Source of the DNA: Agarophyton chilense
Taxonomy: Eukaryota; Rhodophyta; Florideophyceae; Gracilariales; Gracilariaceae
Length of the DNA: 64,000 nt
Direction: 5' to 3'
Assembly (NCBI GenBank): GCA_030374765.1
Contig: JARGXX010000039.1
Span: 145,001 to 209,000, forward strand
Positions 28,856-38,512 of the stretch are shown here, piece by piece. A program made the translations under genes and the position numbers. The notes below the pieces were generated by a model. That model worked only from the letters and a program-made list of their open reading frames with translations. It was not told the origin of the DNA and searched no databases. How positions within the stretch are numbered: position 1 is the stretch's first letter; the number at the start of each line of letters is the position of its first letter.

Positions 28856-30640
28856 CTATACTTCTATATCACTAAACTTATTAATTACTGGTGTAAATAA
28901 TAATGTGCATAAGCCAGTTGCACCATTGCGATTTTTACATAATGAAATATCTATAACATTAGTTGAACTTATATCTCTATCAAATTTTGATAATATGATA
29001 ACTATATCTGCATCTTGCTCAATAGAATTATGTATAATAAAATTATTGAGCAATAGCATCATATAATTAGGTTCCTTCATATCAAAAACTGACACATAAT
29101 CGTAATACATGCTACGCGGCATATATATATATTCCAAAATATATAAATCGAAATTAAATGAATAATTCATAATGCAAATACTATTTTCTAAATAGTGACT
29201 AAATTTATGCCAACCTTTTTTGAGATATAACTTATGATTGTGCGTTAAACTCAATACACAAAAGAAAAAACAAAGACTAAAAGAGTATTGTATTGAAAAC
29301 TGAAAATATAAAGCATGGATAGAAAAATTAAATAAGCTCTTAATAGCAGAAAATTTAATTAAATTATTATGTATAATATTTCGAAAATTATTGAAGCTAT
29401 GTGAGTGAAATTTATTAAAAAAATTCAAATTTAAATGAGAATGGTTTACTATACACCCACTTTCTCTAAGATCAGATAATAACGGTAACTTATTAACTCT
29501 AGTTTCAATACTTCGATTTAACTGAGACAAAATAATTACAGGAATATCTAGATATTGTGCTAATAGCTTTAGCTTTCTTGTTATATAACCCAACTCTTGT
29601 GTTCTAGTATGGTTAGTAAAACCTTCTAGCTGAACCAACTGCAAATAGTCAATAACAATTAATTGAATACTTCCCGTATCTTGATGAAGTAATTTTGATG
29701 TATACTCAATATAGTCAACGGACATATTCGGTGTATCATTAATATATATATCATATTGCATTAAGTTACTACAAATCTTATTTAAACTATACCATTCATC
29801 TAATGTAAGTTTACTAAAAGTAATATTTTGAGTTGAAACACCTGATGAAATTGCCACAAATTTACTAACTATTTGTATCTTTGACATCTCAAGACTAAAA
29901 AAGCACAATCTCAATGAGATTGTAGATATAATATTGGATATTATGTTAATAACAAAAGAAGTTTTTCCAACCGAAGGACGTCCAGCAATTACAATTAAGT
30001 CACCACCCTGAAAACCCTGTATGAATTGATCTAATTGTTGAAAACCAGATAATAACATCGTCTGGTTTAAAGAAGATGTGGTCAGATTTAAATTCTCATA
30101 CTTCAGTTGAACAAGTAAATCACTAAGTAAATCACTGAAAGTCATTAAATTTTGTTTAGGAATTTTGTATACTGTTGATTCCAGATATTCTGAGACTTTA
30201 TTGTATAATTGATAACTAGGTAGTTCATTAATATTAGCTAACTTAATTACGTTATGACCATATTGAATTACAAGACGTTTAATATAACTATTATTAATTA
30301 ACTTCATTAGTTCTTGAACATATACATATGTGTTAATAGAAGGCATAAAGACATGGCTTTGCCTCATTAACTCAATAATTTTGAAAATTCCACCTATATC
30401 ATATAAAATTTCTGAATCATTAAGAAAATAAAATAATTGTAAAATATCTATTTTCTCAGCCTTATGAAGAGTTACTAAACTTGTATAAATCAATTTATGA
30501 GATTCTACAAAAAAAGAATCTGATTTCAGAAAAGGCATAACTTGCGGGAAAACTGTTGGATAAATAAGTATAGTACCCAATAAGATTTCTTCAGCAATAT
30601 AATTTTGAGGAAGAGTAGAATCCAAAATAATACTGTACAT
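28856..30640 (-). CDS. dnaB: Replicative DNA helicase DnaB with in-frame intein
   Basis: A 594-residue precursor. The extein parts are a RecA-fold hexameric helicase: N-terminal domain LPQNYIAEEILLGTILI, Walker A AGRPSVGKTS (219-228), Walker B LIVIDYLQLV (327-336), and LSDLRESG (388-395). Residues 396-538 interrupt this at the conserved site and are read as an intein (listed separately). Removing it restores LRESG-SIEQDADIVI, the normal DnaB sequence, and a helicase of 451 residues. DnaB would unwind plastid DNA at the replication fork. Red algal plastids often encode it, and inteins at this position are known in some of them. Confidence 0.95.
   Translation of the reverse strand: MYSIILDSTLPQNYIAEEILLGTILIYPTVFPQVMPFLKSDSFFVESHKLIYTSLVTLHKAEKIDILQLFYFLNDSEILYDIGGIFKIIELMRQSHVFMPSINTYVYVQELMKLINNSYIKRLVIQYGHNVIKLANINELPSYQLYNKVSEYLESTVYKIPKQNLMTFSDLLSDLLVQLKYENLNLTTSSLNQTMLLSGFQQLDQFIQGFQGGDLIVIAGRPSVGKTSFVINIISNIISTISLRLCFFSLEMSKIQIVSKFVAISSGVSTQNITFSKLTLDEWYSLNKICSNLMQYDIYINDTPNMSVDYIEYTSKLLHQDTGSIQLIVIDYLQLVQLEGFTNHTRTQELGYITRKLKLLAQYLDIPVIILSQLNRSIETRVNKLPLLSDLRESGCIVNHSHLNLNFFNKFHSHSFNNFRNIIHNNLIKFSAIKSLFNFSIHALYFQFSIQYSFSLCFFFCVLSLTHNHKLYLKKGWHKFSHYLENSICIMNYSFNFDLYILEYIYMPRSMYYDYVSVFDMKEPNYMMLLLNNFIIHNSIEQDADIVIILSKFDRDISSTNVIDISLCKNRNGATGLCTLLFTPVINKFSDIEV
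29027..29455 (-). other. Mini-intein within dnaB (143 residues)
   Basis: Codons 396-538 of dnaB. The first residue is Cys (CIVNHSHLNL). Block B is SLTHNHKLYLKKG with the T-x-x-H motif (Thr466, His469). Block F reads YVSVFDMKEPNYMMLLLN, and the end is FIIHN with penultimate His537 and terminal Asn538, followed by Ser539 as the first C-extein residue. All splicing residues are present. No LAGLIDADG motif is seen and the length leaves no room for a homing endonuclease. It should self-excise as protein. The block A context and the helix between A and B are strongly diverged. Confidence 0.85.
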
Positions 30641-30688
30641 AATAAAATAACTATCAAAAACTGAAGAATAATAAATAAAAAATAGCTA

Positions 30689-31102
30689 CTAAATAACAAA
30701 AACAAGGTATCGCCTATATATATTCAAACTTATAAATTTTGTATTAACTAGAGAATAAGCAGAGAATGCACAAGTGTTTAACATAAAATAGTCAAATCTT
30801 ACATTTATAACACAGAAACCTAACCAATAATAAAGACTTAAAGCTCTAAAATTATTAATTTTCACTTCCAAAATAATAATCAAACCATAAAACATCATAA
30901 TAAAAGATAAGATCTTCAAAAAACGCTTAAATATTGTCGGCGAATATAAAGAAGAATTATAATTACAAATTTTATAAAAATAAATACAATCGTTAGATAT
31001 AATCTGATATGATAAAAAAGAAGCTATTAATATAAAATCATATTGAAATTCAAAAATATAATAATTATTAAGATTAATATCTAATTTCTGATAAAAATAC
31101 AT
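30689..31102 (-). CDS. Hypothetical membrane protein
   Basis: 137 residues, rich in Phe, Tyr, Ile and Asn. Hydrophobic segments around residues 20-38, 62-80 and 90-105 suggest two or three membrane spans (for example ILSFIMMFYGLIIILEV). No family motif that I recognise. It ends 48 nt upstream of dnaB on the same strand, so it could be co-transcribed with dnaB, and it is divergent from rpl19. The single long frame in AT-rich DNA supports a real gene, but a chance frame cannot be excluded. Confidence 0.5.
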   Translation of the reverse strand: MYFYQKLDINLNNYYIFEFQYDFILIASFLSYQIISNDCIYFYKICNYNSSLYSPTIFKRFLKILSFIMMFYGLIIILEVKINNFRALSLYYWLGFCVINVRFDYFMLNTCAFSAYSLVNTKFISLNIYRRYLVFVI

Positions 31103-31199
31103 ACAACTAAAAAATAGAAATGATATAATTATATGTTATGATAACATTGATATTTAAAGTAACAATAATACGTTATATAACATAAGACTTAATACAAAA

Positions 31200-31568
31200 A
31201 TGTATCTAAAGACACATTGCAAAAACTTAATTATACATGAAATAGAAGAAGAATTTAAAAAAAATGACATACCTATATTAGATATAGGCGATAGTATAAA
31301 GATGTCTATTCTAGTGCAAGAAGGTAATAAACAGAGAATGCAAAATGTAGAGGGGGTTATAATATCAAAACATAAATCACAATTAAATACAACTATTACC
31401 GTAAGAAAAATCGTACAAAATATTGGTGTTGAAAGAATTTATCTTATACATTCTCCTCTTATAAAAGATATAAGGATAGTAAGAAAAGCAAAAATAAGAC
31501 GAGCAAAGTTATACTATCTACGATCAAGATCAGGAAAGGCAACAAGACTAAAAACAAAATTTAATTAA
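31200..31568 (+). CDS. rpl19: Large ribosomal subunit protein bL19
   Basis: 122 residues with the bL19 core GDSIKMSILVQEGNKQRMQ, VEGVIISKHKSQLNTTITVR, and the basic C-terminal KAKIRRAKLYYLRSRSGKA. It sits at the interface between the two ribosomal subunits. Length is normal. Followed by three tRNA genes on the same strand. Confidence 0.96.
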   Translation: MYLKTHCKNLIIHEIEEEFKKNDIPILDIGDSIKMSILVQEGNKQRMQNVEGVIISKHKSQLNTTITVRKIVQNIGVERIYLIHSPLIKDIRIVRKAKIRRAKLYYLRSRSGKATRLKTKFN

Positions 31569-31620
31569 AACTTTTTACTTTATGTTTATTTAACATACAT
31601 AGTATATAATTGTACTATTA

Positions 31621-31694
31621 GGATACATAGCTCAGTCGGTTAGAGTATCACGTTGACATCGTGAAAGTCACTGGTTCGAGTCCAGTTGTATCCA
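31621..31694 (+). tRNA. trnV-GAC: tRNA-Val(GAC)
   Basis: A 74-nt cloverleaf: acceptor GGATACA/TGTATCC, anticodon GAC in CACGTT-GAC-ATCGTG, T arm CTGGTTCGAGTCCAG, discriminator A. A TATAAT at 31605-31610 lies just upstream. Confidence 0.95.
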
Positions 31695-31751
31695 AGAAAA
31701 GTTACATTAGCTAAAATAAATCAAAATTTATTAAAATTTAACAATAAATCC

Positions 31752-31833
31752 GGGTCGGTGCCCGAGTGGTTAATGGGGGCGGATTGTAAATCCGCTGGTT
31801 TCACCTACGTTGGTTCAAATCCAACCCGGCCCA
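31752..31833 (+). tRNA. trnY-GTA: tRNA-Tyr(GTA)
   Basis: An 82-nt class II tRNA with long variable arm: acceptor GGGTCGG/CCGGCCC, anticodon GTA in CGGATT-GTA-AATCCG, T arm TTGGTTCAAATCCAA, discriminator A. Confidence 0.96.
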
Positions 31834-31863
31834 ATAAAATTAATTAAAAAATATATCAAAAAA

Positions 31864-31935
31864 GCCTTTATAACTCAACGGTAGAGTATTTCCTTGGTAA
31901 GGAAAAAGTTATGGGTTCAATTCCCATTAAAGGCT
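31864..31935 (+). tRNA. trnT-GGT: tRNA-Thr(GGT)
   Basis: A 72-nt cloverleaf: acceptor GCCTTTA/TAAAGGC, anticodon GGT in TTCCTT-GGT-AAGGAA, T arm TGGGTTCAATTCCCA. Its last 9 nt overlap the 3' end (stop codon) of ilvB on the opposite strand. Confidence 0.95.
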
Positions 31936-33717
31936 ATCTGGCTCTAATTTTAGTAGTGAAGAATTCTTAGATTTCATTAACTTAGATATACCTATCATTT
32001 GAGAATTACTTTTACCAGGTGCTACCATGGGATAACAATTCTCTTCTTCTCTAACTTTACAGTCTAATAAACATGGACCATTATGATTTACAAAACGATG
32101 TAAAACTTTATTCATATCATATCTATCTTCTAATTGTAATCCTAAAATACCAAAAGATTGAGCTAATAAAACAAAATCAGGAGCACCTTGTTCCATATTA
32201 GAATGAGAATATCTTTCTCCATAAAAGGCTTGTTGCCACTGTCTAACCATACCCTGCCATTTATTATTGATAATAATAATTTTTATTGGTAATTCATATT
32301 GAGCGATTGTAGCAAGCTCTTGAAGATTCATTTGAAAACTAGCATCTCCACTAATACATATTACACTCGCAGAAGGATAAGCTACTTGAACACCTATAGC
32401 AGCAGGGAGACCATATCCCATGGTACCTAAACCAGAACTAGACATCCAATGTCTTGGTAAGACATTTACAAATTGAGCTGCCCACATCTGATGTTGACCA
32501 ACATCAGTAGTAAAATAAGCTGTAGGCTGAATACGAGATAAATAAAAGATAACTTCTTGAGGAGATAAATTACTTGCATGCTTTGGAATTAACAAAGGAT
32601 ATTGATCTCTCCAAATAGATATTCTACTCCTCCAGGAGCAAGTTTGTTGAGAGTTGAAAGTAAAATCAGAACTATTGTCTACATAAATCAAAATTTGTGA
32701 CATAATTTCTTTAACATCACCTAAAACAGCAACTTGAGGAACACGATTTTTACCTATTTCAGCAGGATCAATATCAATATGTATGACTTTCGCATTACAT
32801 GCAAACTCATCTAATTTACCTGTAACCCTATCATCAAATCTGGCACCAAGAGCAATTAATAAATCACATTCACTAACGGCAAAATTAGCGTAAGCTGTGC
32901 CATGCATACCCAGCATACCTAAGCATAAATTATCATTTTCGTCAATAATACCTTTTCCCATTAAAGTAGTGCATATCGGTATCTGAAAACGATAAGCAAA
33001 CTCTTTTATTATGTCGTGAGCACCCGAAATTATAGAACCACCTCCAACATAAAGTAAAGGTTGACTAGATTCATACAGAAGATTTAAAATTTTAATGATT
33101 TGATTATCTTTCGGCTTCATGAATGGACGACAACCTAATAGATTAATATCACTTGGATTAAGAGGTTCATAAAAAAATTTTTCTAGACCAACATCTTTAG
33201 GCACATCGATTAAAACAGGTCCTGGTCTTCCATGTTGAGCAATATAAAAAGCTTCAGAAACTATCCTAGACATATCTCGAGAATCTCTAACTACATAAGA
33301 ATGTTTAACTATAGGTAATGTAATACCAAAAATATCTACCTCTTGAAAAGCATCTGTTCCTATAAACGATCTAGCAACTTGACCTGTTATTAAAACTAAA
33401 GGAACAGAATCTAATTGTGCTGTAGCAATACCAGAAACAAGATTAGTGGCTCCTGGACCAGATGTAGCAAAACATACACCAACTTTACCAGTAGATCTTG
33501 CATAACCATCTGCAGCATGTGAAGCGCCTTGTTCATGACGACACAAAATATGTGTAATCAATCCTTGATTTTCCCACCGATAGAGTTCATCATATATGGG
33601 CAATATAGCACCGCCAGGATAACCAAAGACATATTCTACACTATTTTTAATTAAACTGTCCATAAGAGCAAAAGCACCTGTAACTTCTTTTAAATCAGAA
33701 CTATAATTTATATTCAT
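31927..33717 (-). CDS. ilvB: Acetolactate synthase large subunit
   Basis: The catalytic subunit of acetohydroxyacid synthase, the first common enzyme of branched-chain amino-acid synthesis; it uses ThDP, FAD and Mg2+. 596 residues. Visible are [18 protein letters not shown], the catalytic Glu region [16 protein letters not shown], the FAD-contact [15 protein letters not shown], and the ThDP motif from [14 protein letters not shown] to [13 protein letters not shown]. The regulatory subunit ilvH is not in the window. With leuC-leuD at 1.5-3.4 kb this gives three leucine-pathway genes here. The stop codon overlaps trnT. Confidence 0.97.
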   Translation of the reverse strand: MNINYSSDLKEVTGAFALMDSLIKNSVEYVFGYPGGAILPIYDELYRWENQGLITHILCRHEQGASHAADGYARSTGKVGVCFATSGPGATNLVSGIATAQLDSVPLVLITGQVARSFIGTDAFQEVDIFGITLPIVKHSYVVRDSRDMSRIVSEAFYIAQHGRPGPVLIDVPKDVGLEKFFYEPLNPSDINLLGCRPFMKPKDNQIIKILNLLYESSQPLLYVGGGSIISGAHDIIKEFAYRFQIPICTTLMGKGIIDENDNLCLGMLGMHGTAYANFAVSECDLLIALGARFDDRVTGKLDEFACNAKVIHIDIDPAEIGKNRVPQVAVLGDVKEIMSQILIYVDNSSDFTFNSQQTCSWRSRISIWRDQYPLLIPKHASNLSPQEVIFYLSRIQPTAYFTTDVGQHQMWAAQFVNVLPRHWMSSSGLGTMGYGLPAAIGVQVAYPSASVICISGDASFQMNLQELATIAQYELPIKIIIINNKWQGMVRQWQQAFYGERYSHSNMEQGAPDFVLLAQSFGILGLQLEDRYDMNKVLHRFVNHNGPCLLDCKVREEENCYPMVAPGKSNSQMIGISKLMKSKNSSLLKLEPDSL

Positions 33718-33874
33718 GGAAATTATAAAATATTGTATATATTATGAACACTTTGGAATAATAATATTATATTTAATATGCTTATTTTTTTCTTAACTGT
33801 ATATATAATATTATATATGTCGAATTTTTACATATCGATGTTAAAAATATTCTTCTTATTTTTTATTTATTTTT

Positions 33875-34072
33875 TTAATTTATACCTAACATACGCCTTA
33901 AAATGATAATTATAATAAGTATTATAATTATCATTATGCTACTTATAGTTAGTCTTTTATTTTTCTCTTTTAATAACTCAAAAATTGTGTAAAAAGTTGT
34001 CAAGAAAAATCCTATGATTACTGAAAATAAAAACCTCGGAAATCTTTTTAAGTTATCCCAAAATTCATTCAT
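33875..34072 (-). CDS. ycf33: Conserved plastid membrane protein Ycf33
   Basis: 65 residues starting MNEFWDNLKRFPRFLFSVII, typical of Ycf33, followed by two hydrophobic segments and ending LRRMLGIN. The function is unknown; the cyanobacterial homologue has been linked to photosystem I cyclic electron flow. Length matches the family. It is divergent from argB. Confidence 0.9.
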   Translation of the reverse strand: MNEFWDNLKRFPRFLFSVIIGFFLTTFYTIFELLKEKNKRLTISSIMIIIILIIIIILRRMLGIN

Positions 34073-34186
34073 AATTAGTATTTTTATGGCTATAGTGTTA
34101 TTGTACTTAACATATGTGAATCACATCGTTTTTGCAAACTTTTTTGGTAATTTTCATTATTTTCAATGTAATCAATAGGATGAGAA

Positions 34187-35044
34187 ATGTTAAATAATTT
34201 TGAACGTGTTCAGATATTGAGTGATGCTTTACCTTTTGTACAACGTTTTTATGGACGGACTTTAGTTGTTAAATATGGTGGCTCTGCTATGAAAAACGTT
34301 CATTTAAAATATAAGATTATAGAAGATATTTTATTTTTGTCTTATATAGGCATTAAAGTTGTTATTGTGCATGGTGGTGGACCAATGATTAATCATTGGT
34401 TAAAACAAGTAAATATAGAACCTAAGTTTTTTAATGGTATTCGTGTAACTGATAAAGATACTATGGAATTAGTCGAAATGGTTTTAGTTGGCAAAGTCAA
34501 TAAAGATTTGGTAAATTTACTTAATTGTTCATCTAATTTAGGAGTTGGTCTGTCTGGTAAAGATGCTAATCTGGTTGTTGCATCTAGTTTTTTTCCTGAT
34601 CAAAAAGATAATTATACTGGTAAAGTACAGCAAATTAATATTGAAATCATAAATCTTTTACTTAGTAGTGGATATATTCCCGTTGTTGCTAGTGTTGCTT
34701 CAGATTTAAATGGACAATCATATAATATTAATGCTGATTCTGTTGCTGGTGCTATTGCAGAGAGCCTTAATGCTGAGAAGCTTATTTTATTAACAGATAC
34801 ACCAGGTATTATGTTAGATATTAATGACTCCTCAAGTTTAATTAAACATTTAAATATAAGACAGCTACAAAACCTAAAAAGTCAAAAAGTAATTCTTGGC
34901 GGTATGATACCTAAAGTTGATTGTTGTATTAAAGCTTTACGAAATAATGTAAGTTCAGCTCATATTATAGATGGTAGTGTAGAACATGCTTTGTTATTAG
35001 AAGTACTGACTTCAGGTGGAATTGGTTCTATGTTAGTTCTCTAA
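34187..35044 (+). CDS. argB: Acetylglutamate kinase
   Basis: The second enzyme of arginine synthesis, phosphorylating N-acetylglutamate; in photosynthetic organisms it is regulated by PII. 285 residues. Conserved blocks are LVVKYGGSAMKN, VVIVHGGGPMIN, GLSGKDANLV, NINADSVAGAIAESL and KLILLTDTPGIM, and the C-terminal GGIGSMLVL. Length is normal. Plastid-encoded argB is typical of red algae. Confidence 0.97.
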   Translation: MLNNFERVQILSDALPFVQRFYGRTLVVKYGGSAMKNVHLKYKIIEDILFLSYIGIKVVIVHGGGPMINHWLKQVNIEPKFFNGIRVTDKDTMELVEMVLVGKVNKDLVNLLNCSSNLGVGLSGKDANLVVASSFFPDQKDNYTGKVQQINIEIINLLLSSGYIPVVASVASDLNGQSYNINADSVAGAIAESLNAEKLILLTDTPGIMLDINDSSSLIKHLNIRQLQNLKSQKVILGGMIPKVDCCIKALRNNVSSAHIIDGSVEHALLLEVLTSGGIGSMLVL

Positions 35045-35109
35045 GCTATTTCATTAAATTTATTTTTTATTTATTTATGTGTTATAATTCAATGGAGTAA
35101 AGTTCTTAA

Positions 35110-35183
35110 GGCTCAGTAGCTCAGTTGGTTAGAGCAGGGGACTCATAAGCCCAAGGTCGCAGGTTCAAGTCCCGCCTGAGCCA
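35110..35183 (+). tRNA. trnM-CAT: tRNA-Met(CAT), elongator type
   Basis: A 74-nt cloverleaf: acceptor GGCTCAG/CTGAGCC, anticodon CAT in GGGACT-CAT-AAGCCC, T arm CAGGTTCAAGTCCCG. The paired first base pair argues against initiator fMet, and overall similarity is to the cyanobacterial elongator. A lysidine-modified tRNA-Ile(CAT) cannot be fully excluded by eye. TATAAT at 35083-35088 lies upstream. Confidence 0.88.
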
Positions 35184-35224
35184 TTACTAATTATTTTATT
35201 ACTTGAGTGTTCTCCATTATTAAT

Positions 35225-35312
35225 GGAGAGGTGGCTGAGTGGTCTAAAGCGCCAGATTGCTAATCTGTTGTATGTGTTAATCATACCGAGGGTTCGAATC
35301 CCTTCCTCTCCT
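35225..35312 (+). tRNA. trnS-GCT: tRNA-Ser(GCT)
   Basis: An 88-nt class II tRNA with long variable arm: acceptor GGAGAGG/CCTCTCC, anticodon GCT in CAGATT-GCT-AATCTG, T arm GAGGGTTCGAATCCCTT. Confidence 0.96.
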
Positions 35313-35363
35313 TTTCTGTCTTACATTCAGGTATTAAAAATTTATCCATATATCTTTAAAGAA

Positions 35364-35393
35364 TTGACAATTCTTTATTTTTCATGATACCAT
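35364..35393 (+). promoter_or_regulatory. Sigma70-type promoter for trnD
   Basis: TTGACA (35364-35369), 18-nt spacer, TACCAT (35388-35393). The tRNA begins 18 nt after the -10 box. The -35 is perfect; the -10 matches four of six. Confidence 0.45.
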
Positions 35394-35411
35394 TCTTTTG
35401 GTGATCAGGTT

Positions 35412-35485
35412 GGGATTGTAGTTCAATTGGTTAGAGCACCGCCCTGTCACGGCGGAAGTTGCGGGTTCGAGTCCCGTCAATCCCG
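35412..35485 (+). tRNA. trnD-GTC: tRNA-Asp(GTC)
   Basis: A 74-nt cloverleaf: acceptor GGGATTG/CAATCCC, anticodon GTC in CGCCCT-GTC-ACGGCG, T arm CGGGTTCGAGTCCCG, discriminator G. Confidence 0.96.
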
Positions 35486-35509
35486 TTTACTAATTTTTTG
35501 ATTTAAATT

Positions 35510-37390
35510 TTACTTCATAAAAACTTCTTTTTCTGGTACAGGTGTATATTCATTAATAATTTTTCTAAATTCTCCTCCATCTATGGTTTCCTTTTCGATT
35601 AGCAAATCAACTAGTCTGTCGATTATAATTCTATTATCTTTTATTATATTTATTGTTTCTTGATAACATTCTTCTACTATATGATGTATTTGCTTATCAA
35701 TTTTAATTGCGATCTCATCGGAATACTCTGACGTATTTCCCATGCTTCTTCCAAGGAATGGATTCGAATCTTCATTTTCTAAGCATAATGGACCTATATT
35801 TGACATACCAAATCTTGTGACCATTTGTCTGGCCATTGATGTTACCTGTTGTAGATCATTGCTTGCTCCAGTTGTAACTTCTGTATCACCAAAAACAACT
35901 TCTTCAGCAGCTCTACCGCCTAATGCCCCCATTATACGTGATAAAATTTGAGATCTTGATATTAAGTTCTGGTCTTCTCCTGGTGTGAACCACGTTAATC
36001 CTCTAGCTTGACCACGAGGTATTAAGGTAACTTTTTGTACGGCATCATGGTCTTGAAGTAGAGTTCCGACTATTGCATGTCCAATTTCATGGTATGCAAT
36101 TAAACGTTTGCTCTTGCTATCAATTAATGGTGTTCCCTCCATGCCCGCCACTATACGATCAATAGAAGCATCTATTTCACTCATTTCAATATAGTTTTTT
36201 CTTCTTCTTGCTGTCAGTATAGCTGCTTCGTTTAATAAATTAGCTAAATCTGCTCCAGAAAATCCAGGGGTTCTTCTAGCTATCATTGATAAAGGTACAT
36301 TTGCCTCCATCTTTTTATTTTTTGCATGTACTTTTAATATTTCTAATCTTCCTTTAAAATCTGGTATTTCTACGGATACTTGACGATCAAAACGACCAGG
36401 TCTTAATAAAGCAGCATCTAGTATATCAGCTCGGTTTGTTGCTGCAATTACTATGACTCCAGTGTTACCCTCGAATCCATCCATTTCTGTTAATAACTGA
36501 TTTAATGTTTGTTCTCTTTCATCGTTACCTCCACCAATGCCTGTTCCTCTTTGTCTACCAACTGCATCGATTTCATCTATGAATACAATACATGGAGCAT
36601 TCTCTTTGGCTTTTTTAAATAGATCTCTGACACGTGATGCGCCCACCCCCACAAACATTTCTACAAATTCAGATCCTGAAATACTAAAAAAAGGTACGTT
36701 AGCTTCTCCAGCAATTGCTTTAGCTAATAATGTTTTTCCTGTTCCAGGAGGACCTATTAATAAGACGCCTTTAGGTATTTTTGCTCCTACAGTAGTGAAT
36801 CTTTCTGGTTTTTTTAAGAATGTAACTACTTCTTCGAATTCCTCTTTAGCCTCGTCAATTCCTGCTACATCGTTAAAAACCACGCCTGTTTTAGCTTCCA
36901 TTTGGAATAATGCTTTAGATTTACTAAATGACATAGCCTGTCCTGGGCCACCCGCAGAGTTATTGGAGCGACGAAATACAAAGGCTAAACCTAGTATTAG
37001 TAGTATAGGAAATAACAAGTTTCCTATTAAATTCCAAATAGCACTAGTGTTTCTTGTCGGGTGTGCATCTAAGTCAATATTAGTTTTTTTAAGTTTTATA
37101 ATTAATTCTGGTGCTGTAGCTGGTAGTTCGACTCTGATTTTTTGAATTCTATTTCCTAATTCAGGACCAACTGCTTCCACTATAGCAGTGTGTCCATTGT
37201 CATATAAATCAACTTTTTTTATCCAACCCATGTCTAAATATTCTAAAAAACGTCCGTAAGTCATTCTAGAACGTGCGATGTTTGTGTTTAATTCATTGCT
37301 AGCAGGAGCTAGAAATCCTTGCCATAAGAAAAAAACAATTACAATTATAGGTAAAGATAATAGTAGTAAAGTTTTCCAAGATAATTTCAT
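35510..37390 (-). CDS. ftsH: ATP-dependent zinc metalloprotease FtsH
   Basis: A 626-residue thylakoid AAA+ protease that degrades photodamaged D1 and other membrane proteins. Two N-terminal membrane helices (about 7-24 and 121-140) flank a lumenal domain. The AAA domain has Walker A GPPGTGKT (213-220), Walker [13 protein letters not shown] and the SRH region RPGRFDRQ. The protease domain has the zinc motif HEIGH (434-438). Full length and intact. Confidence 0.98.
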   Translation of the reverse strand: MKLSWKTLLLLSLPIIVIVFFLWQGFLAPASNELNTNIARSRMTYGRFLEYLDMGWIKKVDLYDNGHTAIVEAVGPELGNRIQKIRVELPATAPELIIKLKKTNIDLDAHPTRNTSAIWNLIGNLLFPILLILGLAFVFRRSNNSAGGPGQAMSFSKSKALFQMEAKTGVVFNDVAGIDEAKEEFEEVVTFLKKPERFTTVGAKIPKGVLLIGPPGTGKTLLAKAIAGEANVPFFSISGSEFVEMFVGVGASRVRDLFKKAKENAPCIVFIDEIDAVGRQRGTGIGGGNDEREQTLNQLLTEMDGFEGNTGVIVIAATNRADILDAALLRPGRFDRQVSVEIPDFKGRLEILKVHAKNKKMEANVPLSMIARRTPGFSGADLANLLNEAAILTARRRKNYIEMSEIDASIDRIVAGMEGTPLIDSKSKRLIAYHEIGHAIVGTLLQDHDAVQKVTLIPRGQARGLTWFTPGEDQNLISRSQILSRIMGALGGRAAEEVVFGDTEVTTGASNDLQQVTSMARQMVTRFGMSNIGPLCLENEDSNPFLGRSMGNTSEYSDEIAIKIDKQIHHIVEECYQETINIIKDNRIIIDRLVDLLIEKETIDGGEFRKIINEYTPVPEKEVFMK

Positions 37391-37565
37391 TGTTCTAAGC
37401 CTTATATATATTCATGATATCTAAATGAATTTAACATCTTTAACATTTTTTAGGCAACTATATTATATGAAAATATATTATAATTGTTTGTATAAGTTAA
37501 TCTTTTTATGCTTTTTAAATTGTATAATAATATTATTATATATTAAAGTAGTAATATTATTGTTT

Positions 37566-37754
37566 ATGATAAAGAAAGGATCAGTAGTTAAAGTCCTACG
37601 AAAAGAATCTTACTGGTATCAAGATGTGGGAACTGTTATGAAAGTAGAAAAAGATATTAAATATTCAGTTTTTGTACGTTTTACTAAAGAAACTTATAGT
37701 GGCGTTAATAGTAATAATTTTTCTGAAAATGAATTGGTGTTGGTAGCTGAGTAA
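37566..37754 (+). CDS. psaE: Photosystem I subunit IV (PsaE)
   Basis: A peripheral stromal subunit of photosystem I with an SH3-like fold; it helps dock ferredoxin and supports cyclic flow. I start at [19 protein letters not shown] (37566), which gives 62 residues, the usual length. The frame is open 47 codons further upstream but that segment is low-complexity and not conserved. The C-terminal [11 protein letters not shown] is typical. Confidence 0.96.
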   Translation: MIKKGSVVKVLRKESYWYQDVGTVMKVEKDIKYSVFVRFTKETYSGVNSNNFSENELVLVAE

Positions 37755-37772
37755 TTTATTTAATTTTATAAA

Positions 37773-37794
37773 GATAAAAGCATTTGCTTTTATC
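37773..37794. terminator. Hairpin between convergent psaE and psbH
   Basis: GATAAAAGCA (37773-37782) and TGCTTTTATC (37785-37794) are exact reverse complements. Allowing for a 4-nt loop the stem is about 9 bp. It lies between two convergent gene ends. Confidence 0.5.
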
Positions 37795-37812
37795 TCTTAA
37801 AAGATATGTTTT

Positions 37813-38016
37813 TTAACTACCTAATGCTGCCCAATCTACATCTACATTTTCTAATATGAGTGATGAATTGTATATTTGTAAAATAATAAGTAAAAATAAA
37901 AAGAATAAGAGCATAAATATTCCCATGATTGGAGTTGTTCCCCAGCCAGGAGCTACTTTACCATATTCAGAATTTAAAGGTCTTAATATTTCTCCTAGTC
38001 TTGTTCTTAATGCCAT
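37813..38016 (-). CDS. psbH: Photosystem II protein H
   Basis: A 67-residue single-helix subunit next to CP47, needed for stable photosystem II assembly. It begins [20 protein letters not shown], continues [12 protein letters not shown] and then the membrane helix. The phosphorylated Thr of the plant N-terminus is absent, as in cyanobacteria. Its position beside psbN (opposite strand) and psbT-psbB is the conserved plastid cluster. Confidence 0.97.
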   Translation of the reverse strand: MALRTRLGEILRPLNSEYGKVAPGWGTTPIMGIFMLLFFLFLLIILQIYNSSLILENVDVDWAALGS

Positions 38017-38103
38017 AATATTTTAATTTGATTGATATGTTTTATAATAATGTTATTAGTGTTTTCACTAATAAAAATAAATTAATTGAATTTATATCGT
38101 TTT

Positions 38104-38235
38104 ATGCAAATTGCAACAGTTCTTAGTATTTTTATCTCTAGTTTGTTATTAGGAATAACCATATATTCTATATACATTTCTTTTGGTCCTATTTCTAGGG
38201 AACTTCGAGATCCTTTTGAAGAACATGAAGAGTAA
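38104..38235 (+). CDS. psbN: PsbN, photosystem II assembly factor
   Basis: 43 residues: a membrane helix ([20 protein letters not shown]) followed by the conserved tail [17 protein letters not shown]. PsbN assists assembly and repair of photosystem II without being a stable subunit. It is encoded opposite to psbH, psbT and psbB, as in other plastids. Confidence 0.96.
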   Translation: MQIATVLSIFISSLLLGITIYSIYISFGPISRELRDPFEEHEE

Positions 38236-38290
38236 ACAATATAGCTTGAAATAGTTGAATAGTGTTTAATAACATATTATGCTTATAATT

Positions 38291-38325
38291 AATAGCTACT
38301 TATCTTAAAAATTTAAGTAGCTATT
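38291..38325. terminator. Hairpin between convergent psbN and psbT
   Basis: Perfect 11-bp inverted repeat: AATAGCTACTT (38291-38301) and AAGTAGCTATT (38315-38325), loop of 13 nt. It lies between the psbN and psbT 3' ends, which face each other. Confidence 0.6.
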
Positions 38326-38371
38326 CAATTTCATTTGATTAATTAGATTTTTACTAGCGTTTAATTTAAAT

Positions 38372-38467
38372 TTATTTTGCTATTCTTGGAGGATCTCTAA
38401 AGAATATAGCAAAGAAGATAACCATTAATGTTCCTATCAATAGAAAAACATATACAAGTGCTTCCAT
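38372..38467 (-). CDS. psbT: Photosystem II protein T
   Basis: 31 residues, [20 protein letters not shown] then [11 protein letters not shown]: one membrane helix with the conserved FRDPP tail. PsbT lies at the photosystem II dimer interface. It is 45 nt downstream of psbB on the same strand, the standard order. An AAGGAG motif precedes the ATG. Confidence 0.96.
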   Translation of the reverse strand: MEALVYVFLLIGTLMVIFFAIFFRDPPRIAK

Positions 38468-38512
38468 TTTTATCTCCTTATAATAACTGATTTAATATGT
38501 AATTTTTGGGTT

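Noticed and set aside
33780..33904. A 41-codon plus-strand frame overlapping the ycf33 end
   Set aside because: Low-complexity hydrophobic sequence with no ribosome-binding site, antisense to ycf33; chance in AT-rich DNA.
35110..35183. Initiator tRNA-fMet
   Set aside because: Position 1 pairs with position 72 (G-C), whereas the initiator has an unpaired first position; elongator tRNA-Met is the better reading.
37425..37565. N-terminal extension of psaE by 47 codons
   Set aside because: The extension is Leu/Ile/Tyr-rich and unlike any Psa[11 protein letters not shown] is the conserved start.
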